Shown: positions 35,749 to 45,195 of the stretch, piece by piece
Position numbering within the stretch: the first letter of the stretch is position 1
Layout of the letters: each line of letters opens with the position of its first letter
Assembly: GCF_014652635.1 (NCBI RefSeq)
Contig: NZ_BMZE01000006.1
Coordinates: 1 to 64,000 of the forward strand
DNA: 64,000 nucleotides
Direction: 5' to 3'
Origin: Devosia pacifica
GTDB taxonomy: Bacteria; Pseudomonadota; Alphaproteobacteria; Rhizobiales; Devosiaceae
The notes under the pieces: model-generated
Databases searched by the model: none
Told to the model about the DNA's origin: nothing
Seen by the model: only the letters and a program-made list of their open reading frames with translations
Program-made: the position numbers and the translations under genes

Positions 35749-36549
35749 ATGGCAAATAGCAGATTCCCAACGCCGTTTCTTGCCGCGGCGGTCGTCGTGC
35801 TGTGCATGGCTGGCGCAGCGATCGCTTGGTTTGTGCTCGATCCTGGATTTCGGACGACCGAAGTTGAAGCCGCTGTTGTAAGCACCAAGCCATCAGATGA
35901 TTTTGAATCCAGAGTCCGCGATTACCTTCTGGCAAATCCCGAAGTGATTATGGAAGCCGCGCAGCGTTTCGAGGAGAAACAGCGTCTGGCCCAACTGGCT
36001 GAGAACAAAGATACCTTGTCCAGTCGCGGGGAGGAGCTTTTCCGCGATCCACAGACTCCGGTTGGCGGCAACCGCTTGGGCGATGTCACACTGGTAGAGT
36101 TCTTTGATTACAACTGCCCCTATTGTCGGGACGTCGCGTCCGTTATGGCGGAGGCGGAGGCCGCCGATCCCGGTCTCAGGATCGTCTATAAGGAGTTCCC
36201 TATTCTAGGACCAAACTCCGTCTTTGCTGCCAAAGCGGCCTTGGCTTCAGAGCGACAGGGTAAGTACAGCGAATTTCATCAGCTCATGATGCAGAGCAGC
36301 GGGCCGGCCGATGAAGCCTCTGTCATTGCGGCTGCTGAGACTGCGGGACTAGATATCGAGCAACTGCGGATTGACATGAAGGGTGCTGATATTCAGGCAC
36401 AAATCAGTCGCAATATCGATCTGGCGCTTGCGCTCCGCATCAACGGCACTCCGGGGTTTGTCATCGGTGAAGAAATACTCCGAGGCGCGGCCGATCTAGC
36501 AACGATTCAAAGCCTGATCGACAAAGCCCGGAATACAGCCATCGAGTGA
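35749..36549 (+). CDS. DsbA-family thiol oxidoreductase (ScsC/DsbA_N type)
   Basis: The 266-residue protein has an N-terminal membrane anchor (FLAAAVVVLCMAGAAIAWFVL), a helical N-terminal domain with DYLLANPEVIMEAAQRFEE as in ScsC-like proteins, then a thioredoxin fold with active site DYNCPYCRDV and the cis-proline loop INGTPGFVIG. The GGAAGG site sits upstream. Such periplasmic proteins catalyse disulfide exchange and are often linked to copper tolerance. It has no clear operon partner; the next gene is convergent. Confidence 0.88.
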   Translation: MANSRFPTPFLAAAVVVLCMAGAAIAWFVLDPGFRTTEVEAAVVSTKPSDDFESRVRDYLLANPEVIMEAAQRFEEKQRLAQLAENKDTLSSRGEELFRDPQTPVGGNRLGDVTLVEFFDYNCPYCRDVASVMAEAEAADPGLRIVYKEFPILGPNSVFAAKAALASERQGKYSEFHQLMMQSSGPADEASVIAAAETAGLDIEQLRIDMKGADIQAQISRNIDLALALRINGTPGFVIGEEILRGAADLATIQSLIDKARNTAIE

Positions 36550-36559
36550 CGACAACATT

Positions 36560-37198
36560 TCACGGCTGTGCCACACCGACCGTGGTGTCGGCGCTTCCGG
36601 CGACTAGGATGGGACGCTCGTCTAGTAGATTAACCCACTTGCCGGCGTCTGCCTGGGACTGACGCTTCAAATATTGATATGGCGTCTTTGACCAAAGCAG
36701 GATTTCGCCGGCGAGATTGTCAAGCACAAGGTCGCCACGATCTGTCCGAGCCATCAACACGGCATGTCCTGCCCCGTTGGTCTGCTTGACCACGGCAATC
36801 AACAAGGTGCTGGCGGGCCATCCAGCGTCCAAAAGTGCGCGGCGTTTGACTAGAACATAATCCTCGCAGTCACCAGCACCGTTCGGATAAGTCCAATACT
36901 CCGGGACGCGGTAAAGGTCATCGTCGGAGACGGGTTGAACCTCGGCGTTGAACCGGGCGTTGATCGTCAACAGTTCAGTCCACAGAGCCTGATCTAGGGC
37001 AACGGCGGGTACAAGCGCCTCGTTACGTCCACACTCGAGCGGACGAGACCGACAAAATTCCACGTGCCCGACTGGAATGCTGGTCGTCGCGCCAGAGGGA
37101 GCAAACGCCGCGTTGGATAGATCGATGGAGAGCGCGGCGACCGAAGACACCACAAAGATAATCGGGACCAAAAAAAAGGCGATTGCTTGGCGGGCCAT
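36560..37198 (-). CDS. Periplasmic transglutaminase-like cysteine peptidase (BTLCP)
   Basis: A 212-residue protein with an N-terminal signal sequence (IAFFLVPIIFVVSSVAALS). The catalytic set of the bacterial transglutaminase-like family is visible: GDCEDYVLVKR with the Cys, GHAVLMAR with the His, and VLDNL with the Asp. Related proteins (LapG-like and DUF920 members) cleave surface proteins or are of unknown substrate in alphaproteobacteria. No LapD-like partner lies nearby, so a LapG role is not supported. Confidence 0.82.
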   Translation of the reverse strand: MARQAIAFFLVPIIFVVSSVAALSIDLSNAAFAPSGATTSIPVGHVEFCRSRPLECGRNEALVPAVALDQALWTELLTINARFNAEVQPVSDDDLYRVPEYWTYPNGAGDCEDYVLVKRRALLDAGWPASTLLIAVVKQTNGAGHAVLMARTDRGDLVLDNLAGEILLWSKTPYQYLKRQSQADAGKWVNLLDERPILVAGSADTTVGVAQP

Positions 37199-37316
37199 TG
37201 TCTCGTTTCCTGTACAGAAGCGAGGCTAAGCGGTCCAAATTGGCGGGACACGAAAAACGGCGACGAGTTTTGAATCGAATTTGCGCTAAGTTCTTAAGCT
37301 ACCGTTAGGCACTCAA

Positions 37317-37826
37317 ATGGCGGAGTTTCGCGGATTGGAGCGCCAACTGTGGGCGACAACTGCAGGGGAGCAGCATCAACAGATCCAACAGCAACCAGCG
37401 CCTGCTTCCCGCCCCGCATTTCAGAGAAAGCGTCCATTAAAGGTGGCTCGAGCATTGCAAGAACGGACTACGATACGCATGACCCCGGAAATGATCTCAC
37501 GTATCGATACGTGGATATCAACCCAGCCTGGCTATGTCAGTCGTCAGGACGCAATCCGGCGATGTGTCGATTTGGTGCTCGGTTGCAACGAGCATGATTG
37601 CGCCTATTCTCGGCGTGTCGGGTCAAACAGCGCTTCATCGGTCGCAGAGAACTCCGCCGCCGCGGCCGTGGATCGTGCCCCTTGGCGTGGTGTAACTGAG
37701 GCGAGGCCTCCACGCATATCCCGGTTTGGCCGGGCTGGTCAGCGCGCGGGAACTGCCGGCAGGCTGACGAGGGGATCATCGCTTAATGGCGCAACAGATT
37801 CTAGTGTCATGTATCTGGCGCGCTGA
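37317..37826 (+). CDS. Ribbon-helix-helix protein, 3' end disrupted by IS256-family insertion
   Basis: The middle of the frame encodes a ribbon-helix-helix DNA-binding domain: TTIRMTPEMISRIDTWI, then YVSRQDAIRRCVDLVLG. The last 52 residues, from codon 119 on, are read from the insertion sequence that begins at 37671. Removing the element and one copy of the 6-bp target duplication restores a native ending of six codons (TDAPDS, stop at 39119), so the original protein was about 124 residues. The DNA-binding part is intact, so the present protein may still work with an altered tail. The start is uncertain because no strong ribosome site is seen. Confidence 0.6.
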   Translation: MAEFRGLERQLWATTAGEQHQQIQQQPAPASRPAFQRKRPLKVARALQERTTIRMTPEMISRIDTWISTQPGYVSRQDAIRRCVDLVLGCNEHDCAYSRRVGSNSASSVAENSAAAAVDRAPWRGVTEARPPRISRFGRAGQRAGTAGRLTRGSSLNGATDSSVMYLAR

Positions 37827-39094
37827 ACCGCCCACTCATCATTTTGCTCGAGCAGGATCGCGCCCACGAGCCGGGTGATGGCGTCCTCGTTGGGGAAGAT
37901 GCCGACGACCTCGGTCCGGCGCTTCACCTCGCCATTGACCCGTTCTATCGGGTTGTTCGAGTGAAGCTTGGCCCGATGCTCCTTGGGGAAGCTCATGTAG
38001 GCGAGGACGTCGTGCTCGGCCTCATCCATGATGGTGGCGAGCTTGGGCACCCGGGGGCGGATCTGATCGGCGACGGCCCGCCACTGGGTGCTGGCGGCCT
38101 CCGGAGTCTCCTGAGCGAAGGCCGTGGCGATGAAGGCGCTGGCCACCCGGCGGCCGCTTTTGCCGGCATGAGCAAGCACATTGCGCATGAAGTGGACTCG
38201 GCAGCGCTGCCAGGTGGCGCACAGCACCTTTGTGACGGCGGCCTTGATGCCCTCATGGGCATCGGAGATGACCAACTTCACGCCTCGTAAGCCACGGCGC
38301 GTCAGCTTGCGCAGGAACTCGGTCCAGATTGCCTCTGCTTCGGACGTGCCGATCTGCATGCCCAGAACCTCGCGCCGGCCGTCGGCATTGACCCCGACAG
38401 CCATGATGGCGGCCACCGATACGATCCGACCACCCTGGCGCACCTTGAGGTAAGTGGCGTCGATCCACAGATAGGGCCAATCGCCCTCGATTGGGCGATC
38501 GAGGAAGGCTTTTACCTTGCCGTCGATCTCCTCGCACAGGCGGCTCACCTAGCTTTTGGAGATGCCGCTCATGCCCATGGCCTTGACCAGGTCGTCCACC
38601 GACCGGGTGGAGATGCCCTGGATGTAAGCCTCCTGGATCACCGCGGTCAGAGCCTTCTCGGCCAGTCGCCGCGGCTCAAGGAACCCGGGGAAGTAGCTGC
38701 CTTTGCGCAGCTTGGGAATGCGCAGCTCGACGGTGCCGGCCCGGGTCTCCCAGTCCCGATCACGGTAGCCATTGCGCTGCGCCAGGCGCTCGGCGCTCTT
38801 CTCGCCATAGCCGGCGCCGGTGGCCGCGCCGACTTCCAGCTCCATCAGGCGTTCCGCGGCAAAGCCGATCATCTCACGCAGAATATCGGCGTCAGGGGTC
38901 TTCTCTACCAGCGTGCGCAGGTTCATCATCGAGTCGGTCATCGGTGGTCCTTCCAGTATCAGGTTGTGTGTGCAACCCGACCTTACCGGAAATCCGTCGA
39001 TGACCACCCAGCCGCTCGCTCACTACGGCGCTCGTGATGGCGCGCTCGCGAGCGGCTTGACCACCTCAGTTACACCACGTCCCGGGACACGACC
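37671..39094 (-). mobile_element. IS256-family insertion sequence
   Basis: The element is bounded by imperfect 31-bp inverted repeats at 37671-37701 and 39064-39094 (26 matches, sharing CGTGGTGTAACTGAGG). A 6-bp direct repeat GCCGTG flanks it on both sides (37665-37670 and 39095-39100), a likely target duplication though shorter than the 8-9 bp common for the family. It is about 1.42 kb and carries one transposase gene. It inserted into the last codons of the ribbon-helix-helix gene. Confidence 0.85.
37739..39007 (-). pseudogene. IS256-family transposase interrupted by in-frame amber codon
   Basis: The reading frame runs 39007 to 37739 but is split by TAG at 38551-38549, between GMSGISKS and VSRLCEEID. 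IS256 relatives have Gln at this place, so a CAG-to-TAG change is likely. The DDE catalytic residues lie in the second half: DATYLKV, VISDAHEG and NNPIERVN. The first half carries the N-terminal DNA-binding part. Full activity would require amber suppression or readthrough; a separate GTG at 38548 could start the C-terminal part alone. It may instead be a sequencing error. Confidence 0.85.
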
Positions 39095-39213
39095 GCCGTG
39101 ACCGACGCGCCAGACAGTTGACCCTTGGGCGCAACCCCCGCGCCCGCAGAGTTCGCAATCGTGGGATTGTGACTGCACCAGCGATGGTAAAAGCTTGAAA
39201 CGTCGTCTGTCGC

Positions 39214-40317
39214 TCACCCATCGAACGGCTGTAATCGCTTCCCCGCCGCAAGATAGGGTGCGGGATCGATAGCGCCGTTTTGATCGCGCAGCTCAAAATG
39301 CAAATGTGGCCCCGTGGATCTCCCGGTCGAGCCCACTAGCGCAATCTCCATATCGGCTTCTACCCGATCACCCTCTTTGACCAATGCTTTTGACAGATGC
39401 GGATACCGCGAAATGAGACCTGACAGATGCGTGATCTCGACCACGTTGCCATAATCCCCCCTCCACCCCACGAATGTGACAACACCCCTGCCAGCGCTCC
39501 TCACCTGCGTCCCGCTGGGTGCGGGAAAGTCGATCCCCGAGTGAAAGGCCGACTGGCCAGTAAAGGGGTCTTTCCGGGGCCCAAAGTTTGAGCTGATCCG
39601 AGAAGTATCGAGTGGTAGGTGAATGGGCACATCGTCCATCGCCCGGCGGGCTTCTCGAAGGCGATCCAGGGCAGCGACGGCCTCACGAACCGCGAGGGAC
39701 TCGGCACCGACGCCAACCTCCGGCCAAGGCATCAACGGGCCGCCGCGGGCCAGTTCGGCATCCTCCGGCGACTGGCCAACACGGTCCAACTCGGCAATTA
39801 TCATATTGGTGGAACTGTCGGCGACCGCAGAGAGCATCGCGACCGCTGCTACGATTTCTTGTTCCATTGCCCGCAGCTCGGCCTCAATGACGTCGAGTTG
39901 CCCCGCCGGCCCGGTGCCCCGGGCCACAGTCGACACTGCCTGATCTCCCACTGTTGGAAGTTGCACAACACCTAAATTGGCGGCCGTCGTCACCAGACTT
40001 TGCAAGGTAACAAGCCGCTCCGAAACTTGCATTTGCAACTCAACAACCTCCTGGAGCTTAAGCGTTGCGGCGCTCCGATTGGTGAAATCTCTGAGCCGAA
40101 GCAGATCGACACTGCCGCTAAGCTGGGCGATCCTCAGCTCATAGGCCGCCAAGATATCGGAACGCTTTTGCCAAATCCCAACGATGTCGCTATTGAACAG
40201 CAATCCCGCCAATGTCAGGACATTCGTAACGAGCAGGCAACCCAGCAGATACCAACGATTGAACTTGAATTGGCGGAAAAAGCTGAGCACTCGACCCCTC
40301 CAGATGGGACGTCCCAC
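39214..40317 (-). CDS. M23 family metallopeptidase with coiled-coil region
   Basis: A 367-residue protein with one N-terminal membrane span (RWYLLGCLLVTNVLTLAGLLF), a long helical, probably coiled-coil middle, and a C-terminal M23 domain. Zinc ligands are visible as HSGIDFPAP and HLHFELR. The family cuts peptide crosslinks of peptidoglycan, or in degenerate forms activates amidases. The periplasmic location is inferred from the anchor. It is one of two M23 genes in the window. A promoter would lie in the 139 bases before the divergent CDF gene. Confidence 0.87.
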   Translation of the reverse strand: MGRPIWRGRVLSFFRQFKFNRWYLLGCLLVTNVLTLAGLLFNSDIVGIWQKRSDILAAYELRIAQLSGSVDLLRLRDFTNRSAATLKLQEVVELQMQVSERLVTLQSLVTTAANLGVVQLPTVGDQAVSTVARGTGPAGQLDVIEAELRAMEQEIVAAVAMLSAVADSSTNMIIAELDRVGQSPEDAELARGGPLMPWPEVGVGAESLAVREAVAALDRLREARRAMDDVPIHLPLDTSRISSNFGPRKDPFTGQSAFHSGIDFPAPSGTQVRSAGRGVVTFVGWRGDYGNVVEITHLSGLISRYPHLSKALVKEGDRVEADMEIALVGSTGRSTGPHLHFELRDQNGAIDPAPYLAAGKRLQPFDG

Positions 40318-40456
40318 TATTGACAGTTATGGTTAAGGAACTCGAAAAGCGGAAATGCAATTCCGCCCTTCATCCATTGAGGCAGGTGGAAACTTGAGTG
40401 CACGGGCGGGCGGTCCCCGCCGGCATTGATGCAAGATCGAAAAGGCAGCCGAACAC

Positions 40457-41077
40457 GTGACAAAAACAATGGAGACTGTCACCGACTATCGTCAGCGGAA
40501 AACCTTGTGGATCGTACTGCTTTTGAACGTGGCAATTTCGGCGGCGTTCTTTGCGAGCGGCGCCGTCGGCGATTCAAGCGCTCTAATGGCAAACGGCTTG
40601 GATAACGCCTCTGACAGCCTGGTTTATGCCATTAGCCTGTTTGCCCTGTCACGCACGAGCAAGTGGAAGCGAATAGCTGCCAACGTGTCGGGAGGTCTGC
40701 TGTTGATTTTTGCCATTGGCATTTTATTGGATGCGCTACGCCGGTACTATGTAGGCTCCGAGCCACTGGGCCCACTTATGACTGTTATGGCTCTCGTCGC
40801 AGCGCTCGTGAATGGCGCCTGCATATGGCTGCTTGCGCGCCTCGAGGCGCCTGACGTGAATGTCCGGGCGGCGAATACCTTCAGCTTGAACGACTTCATT
40901 TCGAATGGTGGGATATTGGTCGCGGGCGGCCTTGTCTGGTGGTTGGGAAGTAGCTGGCCGGATCTTCTTGTTGGTGTTGCCGTTGCGGGTCTAGCTGCTT
41001 GGGGCGGAATTAGCATTCTGCGCGATGCACATAATGAGCATCACAAAGCGGTGCATGGAGGCGACCAGAACGAATAG
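40457..41077 (+). CDS. Cation-diffusion-facilitator-like transporter with non-canonical metal site
   Basis: The 206-residue protein (GTG 40457, or ATG 40469) has six membrane spans like cation diffusion facilitators but lacks the C-terminal cytoplasmic domain. The two usual H-x3-D or D-x3-D sites are replaced by NASDS in span 2 (GLDNASDSLVY) and NDFISN in span 5, i.e. N-x3-D patterns. This suggests an altered metal choice or a family branch. A short His-rich tail (HNEHHKAVHGG) could bind metal. It lies ahead of ccmF on the same strand with 262 bases between. Confidence 0.75.
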   Translation: MTKTMETVTDYRQRKTLWIVLLLNVAISAAFFASGAVGDSSALMANGLDNASDSLVYAISLFALSRTSKWKRIAANVSGGLLLIFAIGILLDALRRYYVGSEPLGPLMTVMALVAALVNGACIWLLARLEAPDVNVRAANTFSLNDFISNGGILVAGGLVWWLGSSWPDLLVGVAVAGLAAWGGISILRDAHNEHHKAVHGGDQNE

Positions 41078-41339
41078 GAATGATCCGGCAGGATCATCCA
41101 GTCGATCACGTGGCGGATCCTCGGGCTTCCGCCTCTCTGGCTTAAAAAAGCGCGTGCAGTACGACGGGCGGTTGGTGGTGTGGATCGATGTCACAGTGCT
41201 CTTCGCGAGCATCCGGTTTATAGGTGTTCGCATTCGACTGCTCGATGGCTTCCGCGCAACGTATTTTCATCAAGCAAGACGCTGCGCCAGGCCGATAGGC
41301 CCATGGGGCATCGTGACCTGAACTACAGGAAATTGGCTG

Positions 41340-43316
41340 ATGTCTATCGAACTGGGGCATTTCGCGTTGATCCTCGCCTTCGCGATCGCAGTCGTTTCGA
41401 CCATTGGTGGCTATGTGTATTGGCGCAGCGGAGAACGACTCGCGTCCTTCCTCCGGCATGGAGCTGTACTGCAGTTCGTCCTGGTAGCTGTGGCCTTCAC
41501 TGCACTCGTCCAGGCTTTCGTCAGTTCCGATTTTTCTCTGAAATTGGCAGTGGAGAACTCCCATTCGCTAAAACCCCTATTATTCAAAATTTCAGGCGTT
41601 TGGGGAAACCACGAGGGCTCAATGCTCCTTTGGATACTCATTCTTGTGGCCTTTGGCGCCATGGTGGCGGCGTTCGGGCGCAAGCTGCCGACTGACCTTC
41701 TTGCGCTCGTGCTGGCCACGCAGAGTCTTCTAGTCGCAGGGTTTTGCGGCTTTACCATCTTTACCTCCAACCCATTCCTGCGGATGTTCCCGCCCCCGCT
41801 GGAAGGCAATGACCTCAACCCGGTTTTGCAGGATATCGGCCTCGCCATTCACCCCCCGCTGCTCTACACCGGCTATGTCGGCTTCTCTATTTGCTTCTCG
41901 TTTGCCGTAGCGGCACTGATTTCCGGCCGCATCGACCAGGCTTGGGCCCGCTGGGTACGCCCATGGACCATGCTGAGTTGGACCTTCCTGACTCTGGGCG
42001 TCACAATGGGCTCCTATTGGGCGTATTATGAGCTGGGATGGGGCGGCTGGTGGTTCTGGGACCCCGTGGAAAACGCCAGTTTCATGCCTTGGCTGGCGGG
42101 CACCGCGCTGCTCCATTCTGCGCTCGTCATGGAAAAGCGCAACGCGCTCAAGGTCTGGACTATTTTTCTCTCCATCATCACTTTTAGTTTGTCGCTCCTG
42201 GGCACTTTTTTGGTCCGATCAGGCATCCTGACATCGGTCCACACTTTTGCCAGCGATCCTGCGCGCGGCATGGTCATCCTAGGGCTGATGGCACTGATTG
42301 TCGGCGGGGCGTTCGCGCTGTTTGTTATGCGCGCTTCTTCACTGCGCAGCGGAGGACTGTTTGCACCCGTCAGCCGCGAGGGCGCGCTCATCTTGAATAA
42401 TCTATTTCTTGCGACCGCAACCGGGGCGGTGCTAGTCGGCACCCTTTATCCTTTGGCGCTGGATGCCCTGACAGGCACAACAATCTCGGTTGGCGCACCC
42501 TTTTTCAATCTAACTTTTGGGGCGCTAATGGCGCCACTGTTGCTGGTGCTTCCATTTGGGCCACTGCTCGCCTGGAAGCGCGCAGATGTGGTGGGGGCCG
42601 CACAACGGCTGTTGGGCGCCGCAGCCCTGGCAGTCTTCCTTACCATCCTGATTTCTTCGCTGGGTGGCGTTTCAATTTCGTTGGCACCGCTTGGGTTGCT
42701 GCTTGGTTTTTGGGTGTCATTTGGCGCTGTTGCTGATTTGATCGACCGCAGCAGGATCGGGCGCATTCCGTTGCGCGAAAGCTGGCGCCGCCTCGTGGGC
42801 CTGCCGCGTTCCGCGTGGTCGACAGCCCTTGCTCATTTCGGCATCGGCGTTACGGTGCTGGGGATCGTGTCGACCTCTGCCTGGGAAACTGAGCTCGTGA
42901 CAACGCTCAATCCAGGCGAAAGCACTGAACTCTCCGGTTATGTCATTGCCTTCGATAGGTTCGGTCAAATGGCAGGGCCGAACTATGTTGCGGACGAGGG
43001 CCATTTTACCATCACTGCGCCAAACGGCAGCGTTCGGCAGCCTGTTGCCGAACGGCGAACATACGTTGCCAGCGGCATGCCGACAACAGAAGCGGCAATT
43101 GAAACCTTTGGTTTCTCGCAGCTCTACCTGCAGCTCGGCGAACGCCTGGATACAAATCACGTCATCCGCGTTTGGCACAAGCCCTACATCACGCTGATCT
43201 GGCTTGGCGCCATTCTAATGTCGATTGCCGGCGTCCTGTCGCTCACGGATCGCCGCCTGCGCATCGGTGTACCAACGCGGAGGGTGCACCGGGTCATTCC
43301 GGACGCCGCGGAGTAA
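41340..43316 (+). CDS. ccmF: Cytochrome c haem lyase subunit CcmF
   Basis: The 658-residue protein has about fifteen membrane spans. The family signatures are present: WGNHEGSMLLWILIL near the start and the tryptophan-rich haem-handling motif GWGGWWFWDPVENASFMPW in the middle, with histidines in neighbouring loops. CcmF joins haem from CcmE to apocytochromes c in the periplasm. No other ccm genes (A-E, H) lie here, but CcdA and TlpA genes follow on the other strand. It may serve the multi-haem cytochromes of the caa3 cluster or be an accessory copy. Confidence 0.93.
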   Translation: MSIELGHFALILAFAIAVVSTIGGYVYWRSGERLASFLRHGAVLQFVLVAVAFTALVQAFVSSDFSLKLAVENSHSLKPLLFKISGVWGNHEGSMLLWILILVAFGAMVAAFGRKLPTDLLALVLATQSLLVAGFCGFTIFTSNPFLRMFPPPLEGNDLNPVLQDIGLAIHPPLLYTGYVGFSICFSFAVAALISGRIDQAWARWVRPWTMLSWTFLTLGVTMGSYWAYYELGWGGWWFWDPVENASFMPWLAGTALLHSALVMEKRNALKVWTIFLSIITFSLSLLGTFLVRSGILTSVHTFASDPARGMVILGLMALIVGGAFALFVMRASSLRSGGLFAPVSREGALILNNLFLATATGAVLVGTLYPLALDALTGTTISVGAPFFNLTFGALMAPLLLVLPFGPLLAWKRADVVGAAQRLLGAAALAVFLTILISSLGGVSISLAPLGLLLGFWVSFGAVADLIDRSRIGRIPLRESWRRLVGLPRSAWSTALAHFGIGVTVLGIVSTSAWETELVTTLNPGESTELSGYVIAFDRFGQMAGPNYVADEGHFTITAPNGSVRQPVAERRTYVASGMPTTEAAIETFGFSQLYLQLGERLDTNHVIRVWHKPYITLIWLGAILMSIAGVLSLTDRRLRIGVPTRRVHRVIPDAAE

Positions 43317-43433
43317 CACTGTGAGCGCACGTTTCAGCGTGGATTGTTATGCACAAGATATTCCGGCATCAAACTGCTCGCGGCGATTAGGATTCAGGCC
43401 TCTTGGCAGGCTCGTTGCTCGACTTCACCACCT

Positions 43434-44168
43434 CTAACCAATCTGCCTGAAAATAGGGAAGTTCTGTAGAAGCCAGAACGCGAACAACGACAGTTGCCCG
43501 GTAACCATGGCCACGCCCATTGCTATCATGACACCCCCCGCAATGACCTGCAGCCATCGCCCTGCACCGCGCATCACCTTTAGCCGCTCGGCCAGGCCCT
43601 GCATGAACAGGGCGGAGAGCACGAAAGGTAGTCCAAGCCCAGCTGAGTATACCGCTAGTAGCAAAACGCCGCTCGACGCAGTGGTGGATACCGCGCTAAC
43701 TGTCAGTATGGCTCCCAGCACAGGGCCAATACAGGGGGTCCATCCGAATCCGAATGCCAGTCCTAGGAGGTATGCGCCAGCGGGGCGCCCACCCTGGATT
43801 GCACCGTGAAAGCGTATGTCCCGGTCCATCCAGGCAAACCTGATCAACCCGGTCGTAAATATCCCAAACGCAATGACCAAAGTACCGCCGATCAGATTGG
43901 CTTCGGATCGGTAGGATAGCAAAAGCTGACTGACAAGCGTGGCGCTTGCGCCAAGCGCGATAAAGATCGTCGAAAAACCCAAGACAAAGCATAGACTTAG
44001 CAAAAGAGCGACAATACCGCTCCGGTCGATGGCCGAAGACCGGTCTGCCGCTGAATTTCCGGCAATGTAGGAGACGTAGCCGGGAACCAGGGGCAGCACG
44101 CATGGGGACAAAAATGACACCGCCCCTGCGAGGAAGGCCGTCAGAACACCGATATTGGAAATTTCCAC
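43434..44168 (-). CDS. ccdA: Thiol-disulfide carrier CcdA (DsbD-like membrane protein)
   Basis: A GTG start at 44168 overlaps the last base of the upstream TlpA stop; the longer frame has no family content. The 244-residue protein has six membrane spans. AVSFLSPCVLPLVPGY and FGWTPCIGPVLGAIL carry the two redox cysteines with the proline motifs of CcdA. It moves reducing power from cytoplasmic thioredoxin to periplasmic partners such as TlpA, needed to keep apocytochrome c thiols reduced. It is coupled to the TlpA gene and convergent with ccmF. Confidence 0.9.
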   Translation of the reverse strand: MEISNIGVLTAFLAGAVSFLSPCVLPLVPGYVSYIAGNSAADRSSAIDRSGIVALLLSLCFVLGFSTIFIALGASATLVSQLLLSYRSEANLIGGTLVIAFGIFTTGLIRFAWMDRDIRFHGAIQGGRPAGAYLLGLAFGFGWTPCIGPVLGAILTVSAVSTTASSGVLLLAVYSAGLGLPFVLSALFMQGLAERLKVMRGAGRWLQVIAGGVMIAMGVAMVTGQLSLFAFWLLQNFPIFRQIG

Positions 44169-44743
44169 TAGTTGACCGTAGGTGATTGAAACTGAGAGGT
44201 ACTTCCGTTCTCCAGATAGAGACGGATCGCATTTGCGGTGCGCGGCAGGTCCCATTCCACAGGACCGACCCAGCGATAGACTTCAATTCCCTCCCTGCTG
44301 ATGAGAAGAGTCGTTGGAAGACCAACCACACCGGCGGCCTCCATGACGTTCATGGAGGGATCGAGATAGATACCCAAGCTCTTCACGTTGATCTCATCGA
44401 AGAATGGCTGAACGGCCTCGTTCCCCGTGCGATCGATGGAGAGGGCCACGACCTTGATCTGGTCACTACCGACTGCCTGTTGCAAACGGTCGAGTGCCGG
44501 CATCTCCTCGCGACAAGGGGCACACCATGTCGCCCAGACGTTTAGCAGTGTCACCCTGCCGCGGAACTCCGCTAAGCTTATCGCTTCGCCCTGCGCGTTG
44601 GTGAAGGCGAGGTCCGAGAGGGACGTGGCGCGCATCGATGCAGGGATAGACTTTTCATCTGGCGCTTGCAGAACGAACATTCCGATTGCAAGCGACAAGA
44701 GCGCAAGCAGCCCAATCGGCACACACCACCACAGTACCCTCAT
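44168..44743 (-). CDS. TlpA/ResA-like periplasmic thioredoxin
   Basis: Start ATG 44743 (MRVLWWC) gives 191 residues: an N-terminal membrane anchor (PIGLLALLSLAIGMFVL) and a thioredoxin domain with active site WATWCAPCREEMP and the cis-proline VGLPTTLLI. It is translationally linked to ccdA. This pair is the standard reducing branch of cytochrome c maturation and probably works with CcmF across the convergent junction. Confidence 0.9.
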   Translation of the reverse strand: MRVLWWCVPIGLLALLSLAIGMFVLQAPDEKSIPASMRATSLSDLAFTNAQGEAISLAEFRGRVTLLNVWATWCAPCREEMPALDRLQQAVGSDQIKVVALSIDRTGNEAVQPFFDEINVKSLGIYLDPSMNVMEAAGVVGLPTTLLISREGIEVYRWVGPVEWDLPRTANAIRLYLENGSTSQFQSPTVN

Positions 44744-45195
44744 CAACGGAATCTTGGCGTGAGTTGCCTGCCGAGGTATAGAAGCCCTGAACAAATCATC
44801 ATCCGTACCGGCCGTACCTCGCCAACGCCTGTTCGATACCAACGGGTGACTTCGACGCTCGATCGATAAGCCATAGGGGCACCTTGCATCCCTGGGTCAA
44901 CAGCCTGTGACATGAACAGCTTTGTCCTGAGCATTATGCGGTTCCTAGTTGATCGCCAGATTGCCCTCTCCTTCGTATTCGCGCCATCCACGTAGCTGTG
45001 ACTAAACCGCGCGCTCGCTTGATCCGCGAAGCGCTCCCGCCCCGTTGCGGGCAACTGAACGCTGTGGTCTTGCCGTGGATCCGAGCGCGGACACACGCGT
45101 CGTTATAAAGCAGGGACCGTAGCTTGTCTTCGAGCTTGCCAGAAGTTCATTCTCATGCTTATTGCAAATGACTTGCAAATGCACCAAGGCTGGTA
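44744..45195. other. Intergenic stretch with mntH regulatory region
   Basis: About 450 bases without a gene. The last 60 bases hold the mntH promoter and Mur-like box. A possible -35 TTGCCA (45136-45141) is 17 bases from TTATTG (45159-45164), which runs into the box. Confidence 0.45.
45162..45178. promoter_or_regulatory. Mur/Fur-like operator of mntH
   Basis: TTGCAAATGACTTGCAA has two self-complementary TTGCAA arms five bases apart, like manganese-responsive Mur boxes of alphaproteobacteria. It overlaps a candidate -10 and ends 17 bases before the mntH start. The fur/mur gene follows mntH. Confidence 0.7.

Noticed and set aside
36560..37198. Assignment of the BTLCP gene as LapG
   Set aside because: No LapD-like or LapA-like gene is nearby and the family has members with other roles.
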